Part shown: positions 1 through 7,801 of the stretch, piece by piece
How positions within the stretch are numbered: the stretch's first letter is position 1
How the letters are laid out: every line of letters begins with the position of its first letter
Source of the DNA: Anaerotignum sp. MSJ-24
Lineage (GTDB): Bacteria; Bacillota; Clostridia; Lachnospirales; Anaerotignaceae
Length of the DNA stretch: 64,000 nt
Assembly: GCF_018918145.1 (NCBI RefSeq)
Contig: NZ_JAHLPX010000001.1
Location: 1 to 64,000 of the forward strand
Direction: 5' to 3'
Translations under genes and position numbers: made by a program
The notes under the pieces: generated by a model
What the model saw: the letters and a program-made list of their open reading frames with translations, nothing else
Database searches by the model: none
What the model was told of the DNA's origin: nothing

Positions 1-477
1 ACAAACGGCAATAACGAGATTACAGACCTCATACTTTATGATGTACTCAACGAAGGCAAGCAGTTCGGTGTTATCGTTGATACGGATAAGATAATAACAG
101 GCTATGACAATGACGGCGAAGAAACTTGCCAGATAACATATAAATACCTTATCAACGGTGTTCCCGGCGAGGCAACCTTCACAGGTGATGACTACGGCGC
201 ATCAAGAGGCCCGGCATACTTCCAGTTCAACAACGGCAAGCTTGTATATATCGGCAGACTTAGCGGAACATCGCTTACAAATGTCGGCTACGGCACAGCA
301 ACAAGCCAGACACAGAAATATAACCTCAGCGAGGACGTACAGGTATATGTCAAGACAGGCGTAGAAAGCTATGAAATGACAAATATAAATACGGCAAGCA
401 ATACAGACCAGTATACAGTAACAGGATATGTATACGGAAACGAAGTAGTTGTAATTGTTCTCGTTCCGAGAAACTAA
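1..477 (+). CDS. C-terminal end of a probable secreted/surface protein (5' truncated)
   Basis: An open frame enters from the left edge and stops with TAA at 475-477, giving 158 residues with no start in the window. The fragment is rich in Gly, Asn, Thr and Tyr, lacks Cys, alternates short beta-type stretches with polar turns, and ends in a hydrophobic strand (VVVIVLVPRN). That composition is usual for extracellular beta-rich or S-layer-like proteins of Clostridia; no catalytic motif or SLH repeat is visible in the part present. A strong terminator follows. The surface role is inferred from composition only. The csaB-type gene at 46.1 kb would fit an SLH-anchored protein, but that link is speculative. 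Confidence 0.55.
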   Translation, partial: TNGNNEITDLILYDVLNEGKQFGVIVDTDKIITGYDNDGEETCQITYKYLINGVPGEATFTGDDYGASRGPAYFQFNNGKLVYIGRLSGTSLTNVGYGTATSQTQKYNLSEDVQVYVKTGVESYEMTNINTASNTDQYTVTGYVYGNEVVVIVLVPRN

Positions 478-563
478 AATATAAAAAGTATATCAAGCCG
501 AAAACTTTATTGGTTTTTGGCTTGGTATAAAACTGATTTGAAAAAATAAACATGATATAAAAC

Positions 564-593
564 AAAAAGCATAGCCGGTCGGCTATGCTTTTT
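564..593 (+). terminator. Rho-independent terminator after the surface protein gene
   Basis: A perfect 13-bp inverted repeat (564-576 / 581-593, AAAAAGCATAGCC and its complement) with a 4-base loop; the T run is part of the 3' arm. Because it has A and T runs on both sides it can also work on the minus strand, ending the XRE-cupin transcript that converges here. Confidence 0.85.
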
Positions 594-662
594 GCTGCAA
601 TGTATTCAATTAATATCTTTACTTATTTCAGTGACAAAAGTATAATGTCAGTAGAAAATACA

Positions 663-1223
663 TTAAAAATTATACGGTGAGGTCGATACCATAAGCATTT
701 TTACTGTACTGTCGCTTTTATTTTCCCAACGATGACCTATATAATTGGGATAATAAAGTGTGTCCTCTTCATGCAGTTCGTATTCATTATGGCCTTCAAG
801 ATAGAAATTAATCGTTCCTTCAAGAACAAAGACAAATTCTTCTCCGCCATGATGACTGAATGCACCGCTGTCGGTATGCGGCGGCATTTCTACAACGCCT
901 CCGTACATTTCGTTTTTGCCTTGTATTATAAGTGACTCCTTTACAGGTGCCCCCTTAGATGTATTACGGACAAACGGTTCACGGTCGTCTTTTCGTACAA
1001 GACGTATTTTTGTTTGATCCTCTTCCATAAAAAGAGAGAATACGGGTATGTCAAGTGCATCGCATATTGCTTTGAGCGTAAGTAGGTTTGGAGAATTTTT
1101 TCCAGTTTCTATCTGGCTGATAGTACTTGATGCAATGCCGGAAATAGATGACAGCTCACGAATTGACATTGCTCGGCTTAATCTGTGCTGTTTAAGGGTG
1201 CTGCCTATGAATTCAAGATTCAT
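663..1223 (-). CDS. XRE-family regulator with C-terminal cupin domain
   Basis: About 186 residues: an XRE-type helix-turn-helix at residues 6-60 (with the recognition-helix stretch SSTISQIETGKNSPNLLTL) and a cupin_2 domain at about 105-185 (HHGGEEFVFVLEG, then GHRWENKS). This two-domain layout is that of PuuR-like regulators, which sense small metabolites and often control amine or amino-acid catabolism. The ATG at 1223 is preferred because a GGTG lies 9 nt upstream; an in-frame ATG at 1238 has no ribosome site. The gene is divergent from the DUF1097-M20-OsmC operon, and its own promoter carries a palindrome, so autoregulation and control of the neighbouring genes are likely. The effector is unknown, though a polyamine-type transporter lies downstream. 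Confidence 0.85.
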   Translation of the reverse strand: MNLEFIGSTLKQHRLSRAMSIRELSSISGIASSTISQIETGKNSPNLLTLKAICDALDIPVFSLFMEEDQTKIRLVRKDDREPFVRNTSKGAPVKESLIIQGKNEMYGGVVEMPPHTDSGAFSHHGGEEFVFVLEGTINFYLEGHNEYELHEEDTLYYPNYIGHRWENKSDSTVKMLMVSTSPYNF

Positions 1224-1260
1224 TACTTGTTTCACCATCCGATACTTTTGTTAGCTATAA

Positions 1261-1307
1261 TTGCTATAAAATACTGGTATTATAGCAAATTGTTTCAAGT
1301 TCGTCAA
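1261..1307 (-). promoter_or_regulatory. Promoter and palindromic operator of the XRE-cupin gene
   Basis: On the minus strand a TTGACG -35 box (1302-1307) and a TATAAT -10 box (1279-1284) are separated by 17 bp. A perfect 9-bp inverted repeat, TTGCTATAA (1261-1269) and TTATAGCAA (1280-1288), overlaps the -10 box and the expected start site. This is the classic position for autorepression; the binding protein is inferred to be the XRE-cupin regulator. A further GCTATAA half-site lies at 1254-1260. Confidence 0.65.
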
Positions 1308-1318
1308 ATATAAACAGA

Positions 1319-1347
1319 TTGTTTTAACAGCAAAGCGATGCTATAAT
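1319..1347 (+). promoter_or_regulatory. Candidate promoter for the DUF1097-M20-OsmC operon
   Basis: TTGTTT (1319-1324), a 17-bp spacer and TATAAT (1342-1347). The -10 box sits in the sequence GCTATAAT, which resembles the half-site of the divergent operator. The roughly 165-nt AT-rich leader that follows shows no clear hairpin. Confidence 0.5.
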
Positions 1348-1520
1348 GAGAAAAACAAAGCTCTATATTTATAGAATATCCTAATGTATATAACAACACT
1401 ACAATTTTTGCTTTTAATTAAATGAATGTTTTTGCCAATTTATGTATTGTCTATAAATTGTTTTAGTGTATTGTTACAAATTTTCAGTAAATCATTTTTA
1501 AACATCGACAGGAGAAAATT

Positions 1521-2033
1521 ATGCCGGAAAATAAGCTTAAAAACAGCACGATAAAAAATATTGCAGTTACGAGAGGACTTGCTTTTGCACTGGTAACGGC
1601 AGTTTATATATACATGGACAATACTTTGAGCGGATATTTGTGGTGTGTATATGTCGGCTTTTTTCTTTCAATGGCTCTCGGTGCAAGGAAGGGTGCAATG
1701 CTCAATTATATATTGTCGACACTTATCGGCTACGGATGGGCGTTTTTATATGTGAATCTTGGCGGTTGGCTTTCGGCTGTTTTTCCTGTTAAGGTTAAGC
1801 TTTGCATTGTTATTGCCGAGTTTGTTCTTACGGCATCTCTTTTGTTTATTCATCTTAAATTTCTGTCAAATACAAAGCTTAATGTTATTCCGGCTGTTTT
1901 TGCCGCAATAGCTACTATATACGCCTCCGGCGGATATTCTGCCGCACCGTACTGCGCTTTATCCGTTGTTATCGGAATAGTCATGGCATTCGCAACGGGA
2001 AGAATTATATCGAAATTGGAAGAAAAGGGTTGA
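1521..2033 (+). CDS. DUF1097-type integral membrane protein
   Basis: A 170-residue, strongly hydrophobic protein with about five membrane segments, alternating Gly-rich helices and short loops, ending in a charged tail (SKLEEKG). Length and helix pattern match the DUF1097 family of small inner-membrane proteins, whose function is unknown; some members sit beside transport or catabolic genes. A GGAG lies 8 nt before the ATG. It is the first gene of a probable operon with the M20 amidohydrolase and the OsmC protein, so a permease or accessory transport role is possible but unproven. Confidence 0.6.
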   Translation: MPENKLKNSTIKNIAVTRGLAFALVTAVYIYMDNTLSGYLWCVYVGFFLSMALGARKGAMLNYILSTLIGYGWAFLYVNLGGWLSAVFPVKVKLCIVIAEFVLTASLLFIHLKFLSNTKLNVIPAVFAAIATIYASGGYSAAPYCALSVVIGIVMAFATGRIISKLEEKG

Positions 2034-2119
2034 CCAAATGAACAAAAGCTTATAAAATTAGTAATCAGTTTAGAGTGTTAAATCAGTACATTAAATATTT
2101 GCTTTCAGGAGGAAAAATT

Positions 2120-3295
2120 ATGACAGATTTAAAACAGGAAGTAAAGGAGCTTTTCAGTCAGGTTGTTGAATGGCGTCGTCATTTTCATCAGCATGCGGAG
2201 CTTTCCTTTGAAGAATTCCAGACATCGGATTACATTGAAGAAAAACTTAAGGAGTTTGGCGGTATCGAAATTAAACGTCCCACAAAGACAGGTGTTGTCG
2301 GCATAATCGAAGGAGCTCTTCCCGGACCGACGATCGCACTAAGATGCGATATTGACGCACTTCCCATGACAGAAACAAACGACCTTCCTTTTGTATCGGA
2401 AAACAAGGGTGCAATGCACTCATGCGGACATGACGGACATGCTGCAATACTTCTCGGAACTGCAAAGCTCTTTTCTGAAAGAAAAGCACAGCTCCACGGA
2501 AAGCTTATCTGCATATTCCAGCATGCTGAGGAGCTTCCTCCCGGAGGCGCAATCGAGCTTGTTAAAGCCGGAGTTATGGAAGGTGTTGATGAAATATTCG
2601 GACTTCATCTTTCATCAAACTATCCGACGGGAAAATACGGCTTTGTGAACGGTGCACTTACTTCCGCAACAGACGGTTTTGATATTAAGGTAATAGGCAA
2701 GGGCGGACATTCATCTATGCCCGAGCAGTGTATTGATCCCGTAATAACAGCGGCTCAGATTGTGCTTGCACTCCAGAACATCAGAGCAAGAAAAATCAGT
2801 ACTTACGACAAAGCCGTTATTTCGGTATGTACAATACATGGCGGTGATGCTTATAACATCATTCCAGGTGAAGTCAGCATTTCCGGCTCAGTAAGAACCT
2901 TCTCAAAGGAGGTAAGAGCAGAGGTTGAAAAGCAGATTAAACAGATTTCTAACGGAATTGCAGCCGCAAACGGAGCAGAATGTGAAGTTTCATATGACAA
3001 GGGCTATGACTCTGTTGTAAATAATGAACAGCTTACAGACGAGGCAAGAGAAGCGGTAAGAGATTGGTTCGGAGAAGATGCTGTTCTTGAAATTCTTCCG
3101 GTTATGCCCGGTGAGGACTTCTCTGCATTTACCGAAGCAGGAAACTGCCCCGGCTGTTTTGTTGAAATAGGCACAAGAAATGAAGAAAAGGGCACAATAA
3201 GACCTCATCATAATCCGGCATATCTTATGGACGAAGACGGACTTTATTACGGACTGGCTCTTTTCGCATCGGTGCTTGAAAAGAAAATGTTATAA
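2120..3295 (+). CDS. M20-family amidohydrolase (hippurate/N-acyl-amino-acid hydrolase type)
   Basis: 391 residues counted from the ATG at 2120, which follows AGGAGG at good spacing; the open frame extends 15 codons upstream without a ribosome site. Metal-site motifs of the M20D group are present: RCDIDALPMTE (about 75-85), HSCGHDGH with the ligand Cys102, HAEELPPGGA (about 135) and a C-terminal PGEDFSAF followed by HHNPAY. Enzymes of this family hydrolyse N-acyl amino acids or amino-acid conjugates in the cytoplasm using two divalent metals. The N-acyl-D-amino-acid deacylase homologue at 9.9 kb suggests an acylated nitrogen source. The exact substrate cannot be read from sequence. Confidence 0.85.
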   Translation: MTDLKQEVKELFSQVVEWRRHFHQHAELSFEEFQTSDYIEEKLKEFGGIEIKRPTKTGVVGIIEGALPGPTIALRCDIDALPMTETNDLPFVSENKGAMHSCGHDGHAAILLGTAKLFSERKAQLHGKLICIFQHAEELPPGGAIELVKAGVMEGVDEIFGLHLSSNYPTGKYGFVNGALTSATDGFDIKVIGKGGHSSMPEQCIDPVITAAQIVLALQNIRARKISTYDKAVISVCTIHGGDAYNIIPGEVSISGSVRTFSKEVRAEVEKQIKQISNGIAAANGAECEVSYDKGYDSVVNNEQLTDEAREAVRDWFGEDAVLEILPVMPGEDFSAFTEAGNCPGCFVEIGTRNEEKGTIRPHHNPAYLMDEDGLYYGLALFASVLEKKML

Positions 3296-3319
3296 TTCAG
3301 ATTAACGGAGGAAAACTAC

Positions 3320-3748
3320 ATGGCGGTTATTAATGCTGTGGCTGATGCTTTTGACAGCACAAAGACTTATATAACGGCAGGCGGTCATTCGTTTGTTATT
3401 GATGAACCGGCACCCTTTGGCGGAGAGGATACGGCTGCAAGTCCGGTGGCAATGCTTTTGGTTTCTCTTGCAGGCTGTATCAATGCGATAGGTCAGTGGG
3501 TAGCAAACGAAATGAATTTTAAGATTAAGCATCTCCATGTTAATATTGACGGCGAGGTTGACGGTACGGCATTTTTTACAGGAAATCTCGAAAAAAGAGC
3601 AGGATTTAGTAAAATTGACGTTTTTATTGAGCTTGATGCGGATATTGATGAAAATAGTAAGGCAATTTGGCTTAAAAATGTCATTGACAGATGCCCCGTA
3701 ACCGACAATATAAAAAATATGACGGCTGTCAGCTTCGATATTAAGTGA
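3320..3748 (+). CDS. OsmC/Ohr-family protein
   Basis: 142 residues, the usual size. The first conserved cysteine is Cys53 in SLAGCINA and the second lies in DRCPVTDN near the C-terminus. In the family these form the thiol pair that reduces organic hydroperoxides, although many OsmC-like members have no tested activity. The start is set by GGAGG 9 nt before the ATG. It lies 24 bp behind the M20 gene, so the two are probably co-transcribed. Why a peroxidase-type protein is in a catabolic operon is unclear. Confidence 0.8.
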   Translation: MAVINAVADAFDSTKTYITAGGHSFVIDEPAPFGGEDTAASPVAMLLVSLAGCINAIGQWVANEMNFKIKHLHVNIDGEVDGTAFFTGNLEKRAGFSKIDVFIELDADIDENSKAIWLKNVIDRCPVTDNIKNMTAVSFDIK

Positions 3749-3787
3749 CAGGTTGTATTGTATCGTATATTAAGACAGAAATTGAAA

Positions 3788-3816
3788 TTGACAATTTGAA
3801 TTTTATTCGATATAAT
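3788..3816 (+). promoter_or_regulatory. Consensus promoter of the polyamine-type transporter operon
   Basis: TTGACA (3788-3793), exactly 17 bp, then TATAAT (3811-3816): a full match to the vegetative consensus. The expected start, near 3823, lies just before a hairpin that ends in six T, so every transcript from here meets a terminator before the permease gene. Confidence 0.8.
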
Positions 3817-3827
3817 GAACAGGTAAT

Positions 3828-3884
3828 CGGGACAGACAAGGAGGTCTGCAAAATGTGTTTTGCACCATATCTGTCCCGTTTTTT
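3828..3884 (+). terminator. Leader terminator (attenuator) upstream of the transporter operon
   Basis: CGGGACAGA (3828-3836) pairs with TCTGTCCCG (3870-3878), followed by TTTTTT (3879-3884). Inside are two smaller hairpins: CAGAC/GTCTG (3833-3837 / 3844-3848), which competes for part of the terminator's 5' arm, and TGCAAAA/TTTTGCA (3847-3853 / 3858-3864). The promoter lies upstream and only 19 bp separate the T run from the first gene, so this is best read as an attenuator rather than the end of the OsmC operon. Confidence 0.7.
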
Positions 3885-3888
3885 ATAA
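3853..3888 (+). CDS. Putative 11-residue leader peptide inside the attenuator
   Basis: AAGGAGGT at 3838-3845 is a near-perfect ribosome site, 7 nt before ATG 3853. The ORF reads MCFAPYLSRFL and stops with TAA at 3886-3888. The ribosome site sits in the loop of the small CAGAC/GTCTG hairpin, and the last codons are encoded by the 3' arm and T run of the terminator. Translation and terminator folding must therefore interfere with each other, as in translation-coupled attenuators. No homologue is known to me and expression is inferred. Confidence 0.45.
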   Translation: MCFAPYLSRFL

Positions 3889-3903
3889 TAGGAGATGTGA
3901 TTT

Positions 3904-4740
3904 ATGAAGGAAAAAAGAAATGTGCTGCTTCTGGCTCTGCCATGTACGCTCACACTGCTTATTGCTTTTATTATACCTATGGTGTATACATTTATAAAAG
4001 CGTTGATAAACGATAATCTTACATATTATACAAAGTTCTTTACGGATCCGTTTTATATGAAGATTTTTGGAAATACAATAAAATTATCATTAAAAACTAC
4101 TCTTCTTACTCTTGTTCTCGGTTATCCTTCTGCTTATTTTATAGCGAGAACAAAATCAAAGATTAAAAGTATTCTTATTATTGCAACAATATTCCCGTTC
4201 CTCGTAAGTGCCGTTATCAGAGCTTACGGTTGGATGGTTATTTTAGGTGACTCCGGTATACTCAATCAGTTTCTTCTTAATGCAGGAATCATTGATTCAC
4301 CCATAAAGATAATGTATACCGAAACTGCGGTTATGATAGGTATGGCACAGCTTGTTCTGCCTTATATGATTCTTTCGATTACGGGTGTTATACAGAATAT
4401 CGATCCGAATGTCGAAAATGCCGCAAAGAGCCTCGGAGCAAATCCGGTTCAGACATTCTTTAAGGTAACATTTCCGTTAAGTGCTCCCGGTGTTATATCA
4501 GGCTGCATACTTGTTTTCACAATGGGTATGACATCTTATATTACTCCTCAGTTACTCGGCGGTGCTCAGTATCTTACAATGTCAACTCTTGTTTACAGCC
4601 AGATTAAAACAACCTATAACCTTGAGTTTGCCAATGCAATCTGTTACATACTTGTATTCGCAATTCTCATATTCCAGATAGTAGCGAACAACATAAGCAA
4701 TAGTGTAAATAAAAGGTTAGGAAGTGGAAAAAATGCGTGA
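3904..4740 (+). CDS. potB: ABC transporter permease, PotB type (polyamine-like uptake)
   Basis: 278 residues with six predicted membrane helices and the binding-protein-dependent permease EAA motif in the loop near residues 180-200 (AAKSLGANPVQTFFKVTFPL). That motif docks to the ATPase. Order and similarity match the PotB/PotC pair of spermidine/putrescine importers. An AGGAG precedes the ATG. It is the first gene of a four-gene operon and lies directly behind the attenuator. Related transporters import other charged compounds (thiamine, aminophosphonates, 4-aminobutyrate), so the substrate is not certain. Confidence 0.85.
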   Translation: MKEKRNVLLLALPCTLTLLIAFIIPMVYTFIKALINDNLTYYTKFFTDPFYMKIFGNTIKLSLKTTLLTLVLGYPSAYFIARTKSKIKSILIIATIFPFLVSAVIRAYGWMVILGDSGILNQFLLNAGIIDSPIKIMYTETAVMIGMAQLVLPYMILSITGVIQNIDPNVENAAKSLGANPVQTFFKVTFPLSAPGVISGCILVFTMGMTSYITPQLLGGAQYLTMSTLVYSQIKTTYNLEFANAICYILVFAILIFQIVANNISNSVNKRLGSGKNA

Positions 4741-5527
4741 TGAGAGAGTAAACTGGTTTTCAAAGCTTGTTACGGTGCTTGCATATACATTTATTCTTGC
4801 ACCTATGATAATCATTGTAATTATATCATTTAACTCCGGAGAGGCTATTCAGTTTCCTCCAAGCGGTGTTTCGTTAAGATGGTATGAATACATAGTTACA
4901 GGCCCGACGAACTTCCTTAAGGGACTCGGAAACAGCCTTAAGGTAGCCGCCATTGCGACTGTATTTGATATTTTTATCGGTGTTTTTGCATCGCTTTCGG
5001 TTACAAAATATAACTTTAAGGGCAGGGGACTTCTTGTTTCATTCTTTACAAGCCCTATGTTCATTCCTTCGATTTCTTTTGCTTTTGTTCTTCTTAGAAC
5101 AACAGCAGCAATAAAAATGATGACTCCGTTTTCAAAAATACTTGTAGGTCATCTTATAATTATTCTTCCGTACATAATCAGAAATACAATGAGTATTCTG
5201 GTAAACTATAACTGGACGGTAGAGGATGCAGCGGCAAGCCTTGGTGCAAACCCGGCACAGGTTTTCTTTAAGATAACACTTCCGCTTATTAAGCCCGGTA
5301 TTATCTCCGGAGCAATGCTTTCATTCCTCTATTCATTTGACGAGGCAGTAATAAGCAGCTTCCTTACATCGGCGAAGTTCCTTACACTTCCGGTTCAGAT
5401 TATCAACTATTTGGAATTCACCTTCGACCCTACGGTTGCCGCCATATCGACTATACTTATGGCTGCGTCGCTTGTTATTATGATTCTTATTAACAAGTTT
5501 GTCGGTCTTGATTCCATGATTAACTAA
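4733..5527 (+). CDS. potC: ABC transporter permease, PotC type
   Basis: 264 residues with six membrane helices and an EAA loop around residues 160-180 (DAAASLGANPAQVFFKITLP). The ATG at 4733 is chosen because AGGAAG lies 9 nt upstream; a GTG at 4724 would lie directly on that site. The start overlaps the end of potB by 8 bp, indicating translational coupling. It forms the second half of the membrane channel with PotB. Confidence 0.85.
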   Translation: MRDERVNWFSKLVTVLAYTFILAPMIIIVIISFNSGEAIQFPPSGVSLRWYEYIVTGPTNFLKGLGNSLKVAAIATVFDIFIGVFASLSVTKYNFKGRGLLVSFFTSPMFIPSISFAFVLLRTTAAIKMMTPFSKILVGHLIIILPYIIRNTMSILVNYNWTVEDAAASLGANPAQVFFKITLPLIKPGIISGAMLSFLYSFDEAVISSFLTSAKFLTLPVQIINYLEFTFDPTVAAISTILMAASLVIMILINKFVGLDSMIN

Positions 5528-5540
5528 GGAGGACAGTACT

Positions 5541-6605
5541 TTGGGTTACTTAAGCATAAAAGGACTTACAAAAAGATACGGCGATTTTACTGCCGTTCAG
5601 AATATTAATATCGATCTTGAAAAAGGCGAAATGGTTGCACTTCTCGGCGGAAGCGGCTGCGGAAAAACAACAATTCTCCGTATGATTGCCGGCTTTATCG
5701 AGCCTAACGAAGGCACAGTGGAAATCAACGGACAGGTTATGAACAAAATTCCCGCATATAAGAGAAATGTAGGTATTTTCTTCCAGAACTATGCGCTTTT
5801 TCCTCACATGACTGTTTACGATAACATAGCTTTTTCACTTAAGCTCAAAAAAATGGATAAGAATGTTATCAAAGAAAAGGTAGAAAGCATACTCGCACTT
5901 GTTAAGCTTGAAGGACTTTCGGAGCGTTATCCGAGAGAGCTTTCCGGTGGTCAGCAGCAGCGTGTTGCTCTTGCCAGAGCACTTGTTATGGAGCCGAATG
6001 TACTCCTTCTTGACGAGCCTCTTTCCAACCTTGATGCAAAGCTCAGAGTTGAGATGCAGGTGGAAATAAAGAGAATTCAGAGAACACTCGGAATAACAAC
6101 AATCATCGTTACACATGACCATGAAGAGGCCGTATCTCTTGCCGACAGAATTATTATTATGAATGCCGGACATATTTTACAGGTCGGTTCGCCTAAATAT
6201 GTATTTAATCATCCTAAGACTCCGTTCATTGCGGACTTTATGGGATTTGCAAATCTTATCCATGGTACCGTAAGAGAGGTTTCGGACGGAAGAACATCTG
6301 TCAGAACATCAACAGGAGCTGTTGTTAATTCAACGGATACCGAAAGCGATAAGGCTGCGGTAGACGAAGAGGTTATCTTCTCGATACGTCCGGAAAATAT
6401 TCTTGTTTCGGATAAGCCTGAGGAGGGATATTTAAAGGGAAAGGTTCTTTCACTTACATATAAAGGAAACAACACACGTATAGTTGTCGAAAATATATTT
6501 GATGAGCCTTTAACGGTAAGCAGTTATGATTATGAAGGACCTGCCGCAGGCGAAGACATTTATGTTGCCTTCCCGGAAAGCAAGGTTATCATATATAAAA
6601 AATAA
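5541..6605 (+). CDS. potA: ABC transporter ATP-binding protein, PotA type
   Basis: 354 residues. Walker A GGSGCGKTT (about 35-43), Q-loop FFQNYALFPHMTV, ABC signature LSGGQQQR (about 135), Walker B LLLDEPLSNLDAKLR and the switch VTHDHEEA are intact, followed by a TOBE domain from about residue 240, as in PotA/CysA ATPases. It starts with TTG at 5541, 8 nt after AAGGAGG. It energises the PotBC channel from the cytoplasmic side and lies 13 bp behind potC. Confidence 0.9.
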   Translation: MGYLSIKGLTKRYGDFTAVQNINIDLEKGEMVALLGGSGCGKTTILRMIAGFIEPNEGTVEINGQVMNKIPAYKRNVGIFFQNYALFPHMTVYDNIAFSLKLKKMDKNVIKEKVESILALVKLEGLSERYPRELSGGQQQRVALARALVMEPNVLLLDEPLSNLDAKLRVEMQVEIKRIQRTLGITTIIVTHDHEEAVSLADRIIIMNAGHILQVGSPKYVFNHPKTPFIADFMGFANLIHGTVREVSDGRTSVRTSTGAVVNSTDTESDKAAVDEEVIFSIRPENILVSDKPEEGYLKGKVLSLTYKGNNTRIVVENIFDEPLTVSSYDYEGPAAGEDIYVAFPESKVIIYKK

Positions 6606-6641
6606 TTTTTTAAAGCAAAAAAGATGCGAAAGGAGAAAATT

Positions 6642-7745
6642 ATGAAAAAGAAATTTTTAGCATTATCACTTGTTGCTGTAATGACAGCAGGCGTGCTTGC
6701 AGGATGTTCTTCAAAGACAGAAACAACACCTGCTGAAGACACAAAAGAAACAACAGACGGCGAAGCAGATTACTCAGGTGTTGAGCTTACAGTATGTACA
6801 TGGGGCGGCTCAACAGGCGCTGCTACAAAAGAACTTGCTGCTGATTTCGAAGCAAAATATGGCTGCACAGTAGTTATTGATGAGGTAAACGCTAACTCAG
6901 ACCGTATTGCAAAGCTTCAGTCACAGATTGAATCAGGAAACGTAGAAGATGACGTTGTTTACCTTTCAGGTGCATTCGCAAAACAGGGCGAAGGTCTTGA
7001 TCTCTTCGAAAAAATTGATACATCAGTAGTTGATAACATGGATCAGCTTTATGATTTCGCTCAGAACGAAACAGGCTATGGCCCTATGGTATGTGTAGGT
7101 CGTTTCGGTATCATGTACAATGCAGATATGCTTAAAGAAAAAGGTCTTGAACCTCCTACATCATATATGGATCTTTTCGATGATAAATATGCAGGACTTG
7201 TTTCACTTCCCGCTATGACAGCAACAGCCGGACCTTACGTTTTAGGTGCAATCGCTGAAGACCTCGGCGGAAGCCTTGAAGATTACCAGGCAGCTCTTGA
7301 CTTATATAAAGAAAAAGCAGGTAACATCGGTTTATGGTACACATCAGATATCGTTCCCGCTCTTACATCAAACCAGGTAGCTATCACAGTTTACATGGAC
7401 TTAATGCTTCCTGTACTTCAGTCATCAGGTCTTAACATGACTTGGGTAGACGCAGAAGAAGGCAACTTCATTGATGACGTATTCATCAACGTAGTTAAAG
7501 ATGCTCCCAACAAAGAGCTTGCACAGCTTTTCGTTAAATACGCTCTTGAAAAAGAAACACAGGAAAAATTTGTTGAACTCAACAATGAAGCTCCTACAAA
7601 CAAGACAGCTGAAATGTCAGAAGAAAAAGATGCTATCCTTGTTTACGGACAGGATGAATTCGATAAATGTAAATTCTTTGATTATGACTTCCTTAACGGA
7701 ATCAAACCTACATTAATCGAAGAATGGCAGAAAATCGTTGCCTAA
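6642..7745 (+). CDS. potD: Extracellular substrate-binding lipoprotein, PotD type
   Basis: 367 residues. A lipoprotein signal (basic start, hydrophobic core, lipobox VLAGC with Cys22) is followed by an acidic Thr-rich linker and a periplasmic-binding-protein fold of the PotD/spermidine-binding class (ELTVCTWGGSTG near the start, then two lobes). ATG 6642 is preferred over 6624 because AAGGAGA lies just before it. The protein would be anchored outside the membrane and deliver ligand to PotBC. It is the last gene of the operon and is followed by a strong terminator. Confidence 0.88.
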   Translation: MKKKFLALSLVAVMTAGVLAGCSSKTETTPAEDTKETTDGEADYSGVELTVCTWGGSTGAATKELAADFEAKYGCTVVIDEVNANSDRIAKLQSQIESGNVEDDVVYLSGAFAKQGEGLDLFEKIDTSVVDNMDQLYDFAQNETGYGPMVCVGRFGIMYNADMLKEKGLEPPTSYMDLFDDKYAGLVSLPAMTATAGPYVLGAIAEDLGGSLEDYQAALDLYKEKAGNIGLWYTSDIVPALTSNQVAITVYMDLMLPVLQSSGLNMTWVDAEEGNFIDDVFINVVKDAPNKELAQLFVKYALEKETQEKFVELNNEAPTNKTAEMSEEKDAILVYGQDEFDKCKFFDYDFLNGIKPTLIEEWQKIVA

Positions 7746-7757
7746 CAGCTAATGAAA

Positions 7758-7790
7758 AAGGCTGCCGCTTAATTGCGGCAGCCTTATTTT
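7758..7790 (+). terminator. Rho-independent terminator of the pot operon
   Basis: AAGGCTGCCGC (7758-7768) and GCGGCAGCCTT (7775-7785) form a perfect 11-bp stem with a 6-base loop, followed by a T-rich run. The convergent metallo-hydrolase gene ends at 7802, so it may serve both strands. Confidence 0.9.
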
Positions 7791-7801
7791 AAAAAGTTTT
7801 A

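Noticed and set aside
3828-3884. Simple terminator of the OsmC operon.
   Set aside because: A consensus promoter lies upstream of the hairpin and there is no room for another before potB, so it must act in the pot leader, although it may also end OsmC transcripts.
3823-3888. Known riboswitch class (guanidine, preQ1, purine) in the pot leader.
   Set aside because: The leader is very short and none of the conserved cores of those classes is present; the leader-ORF model explains it better.
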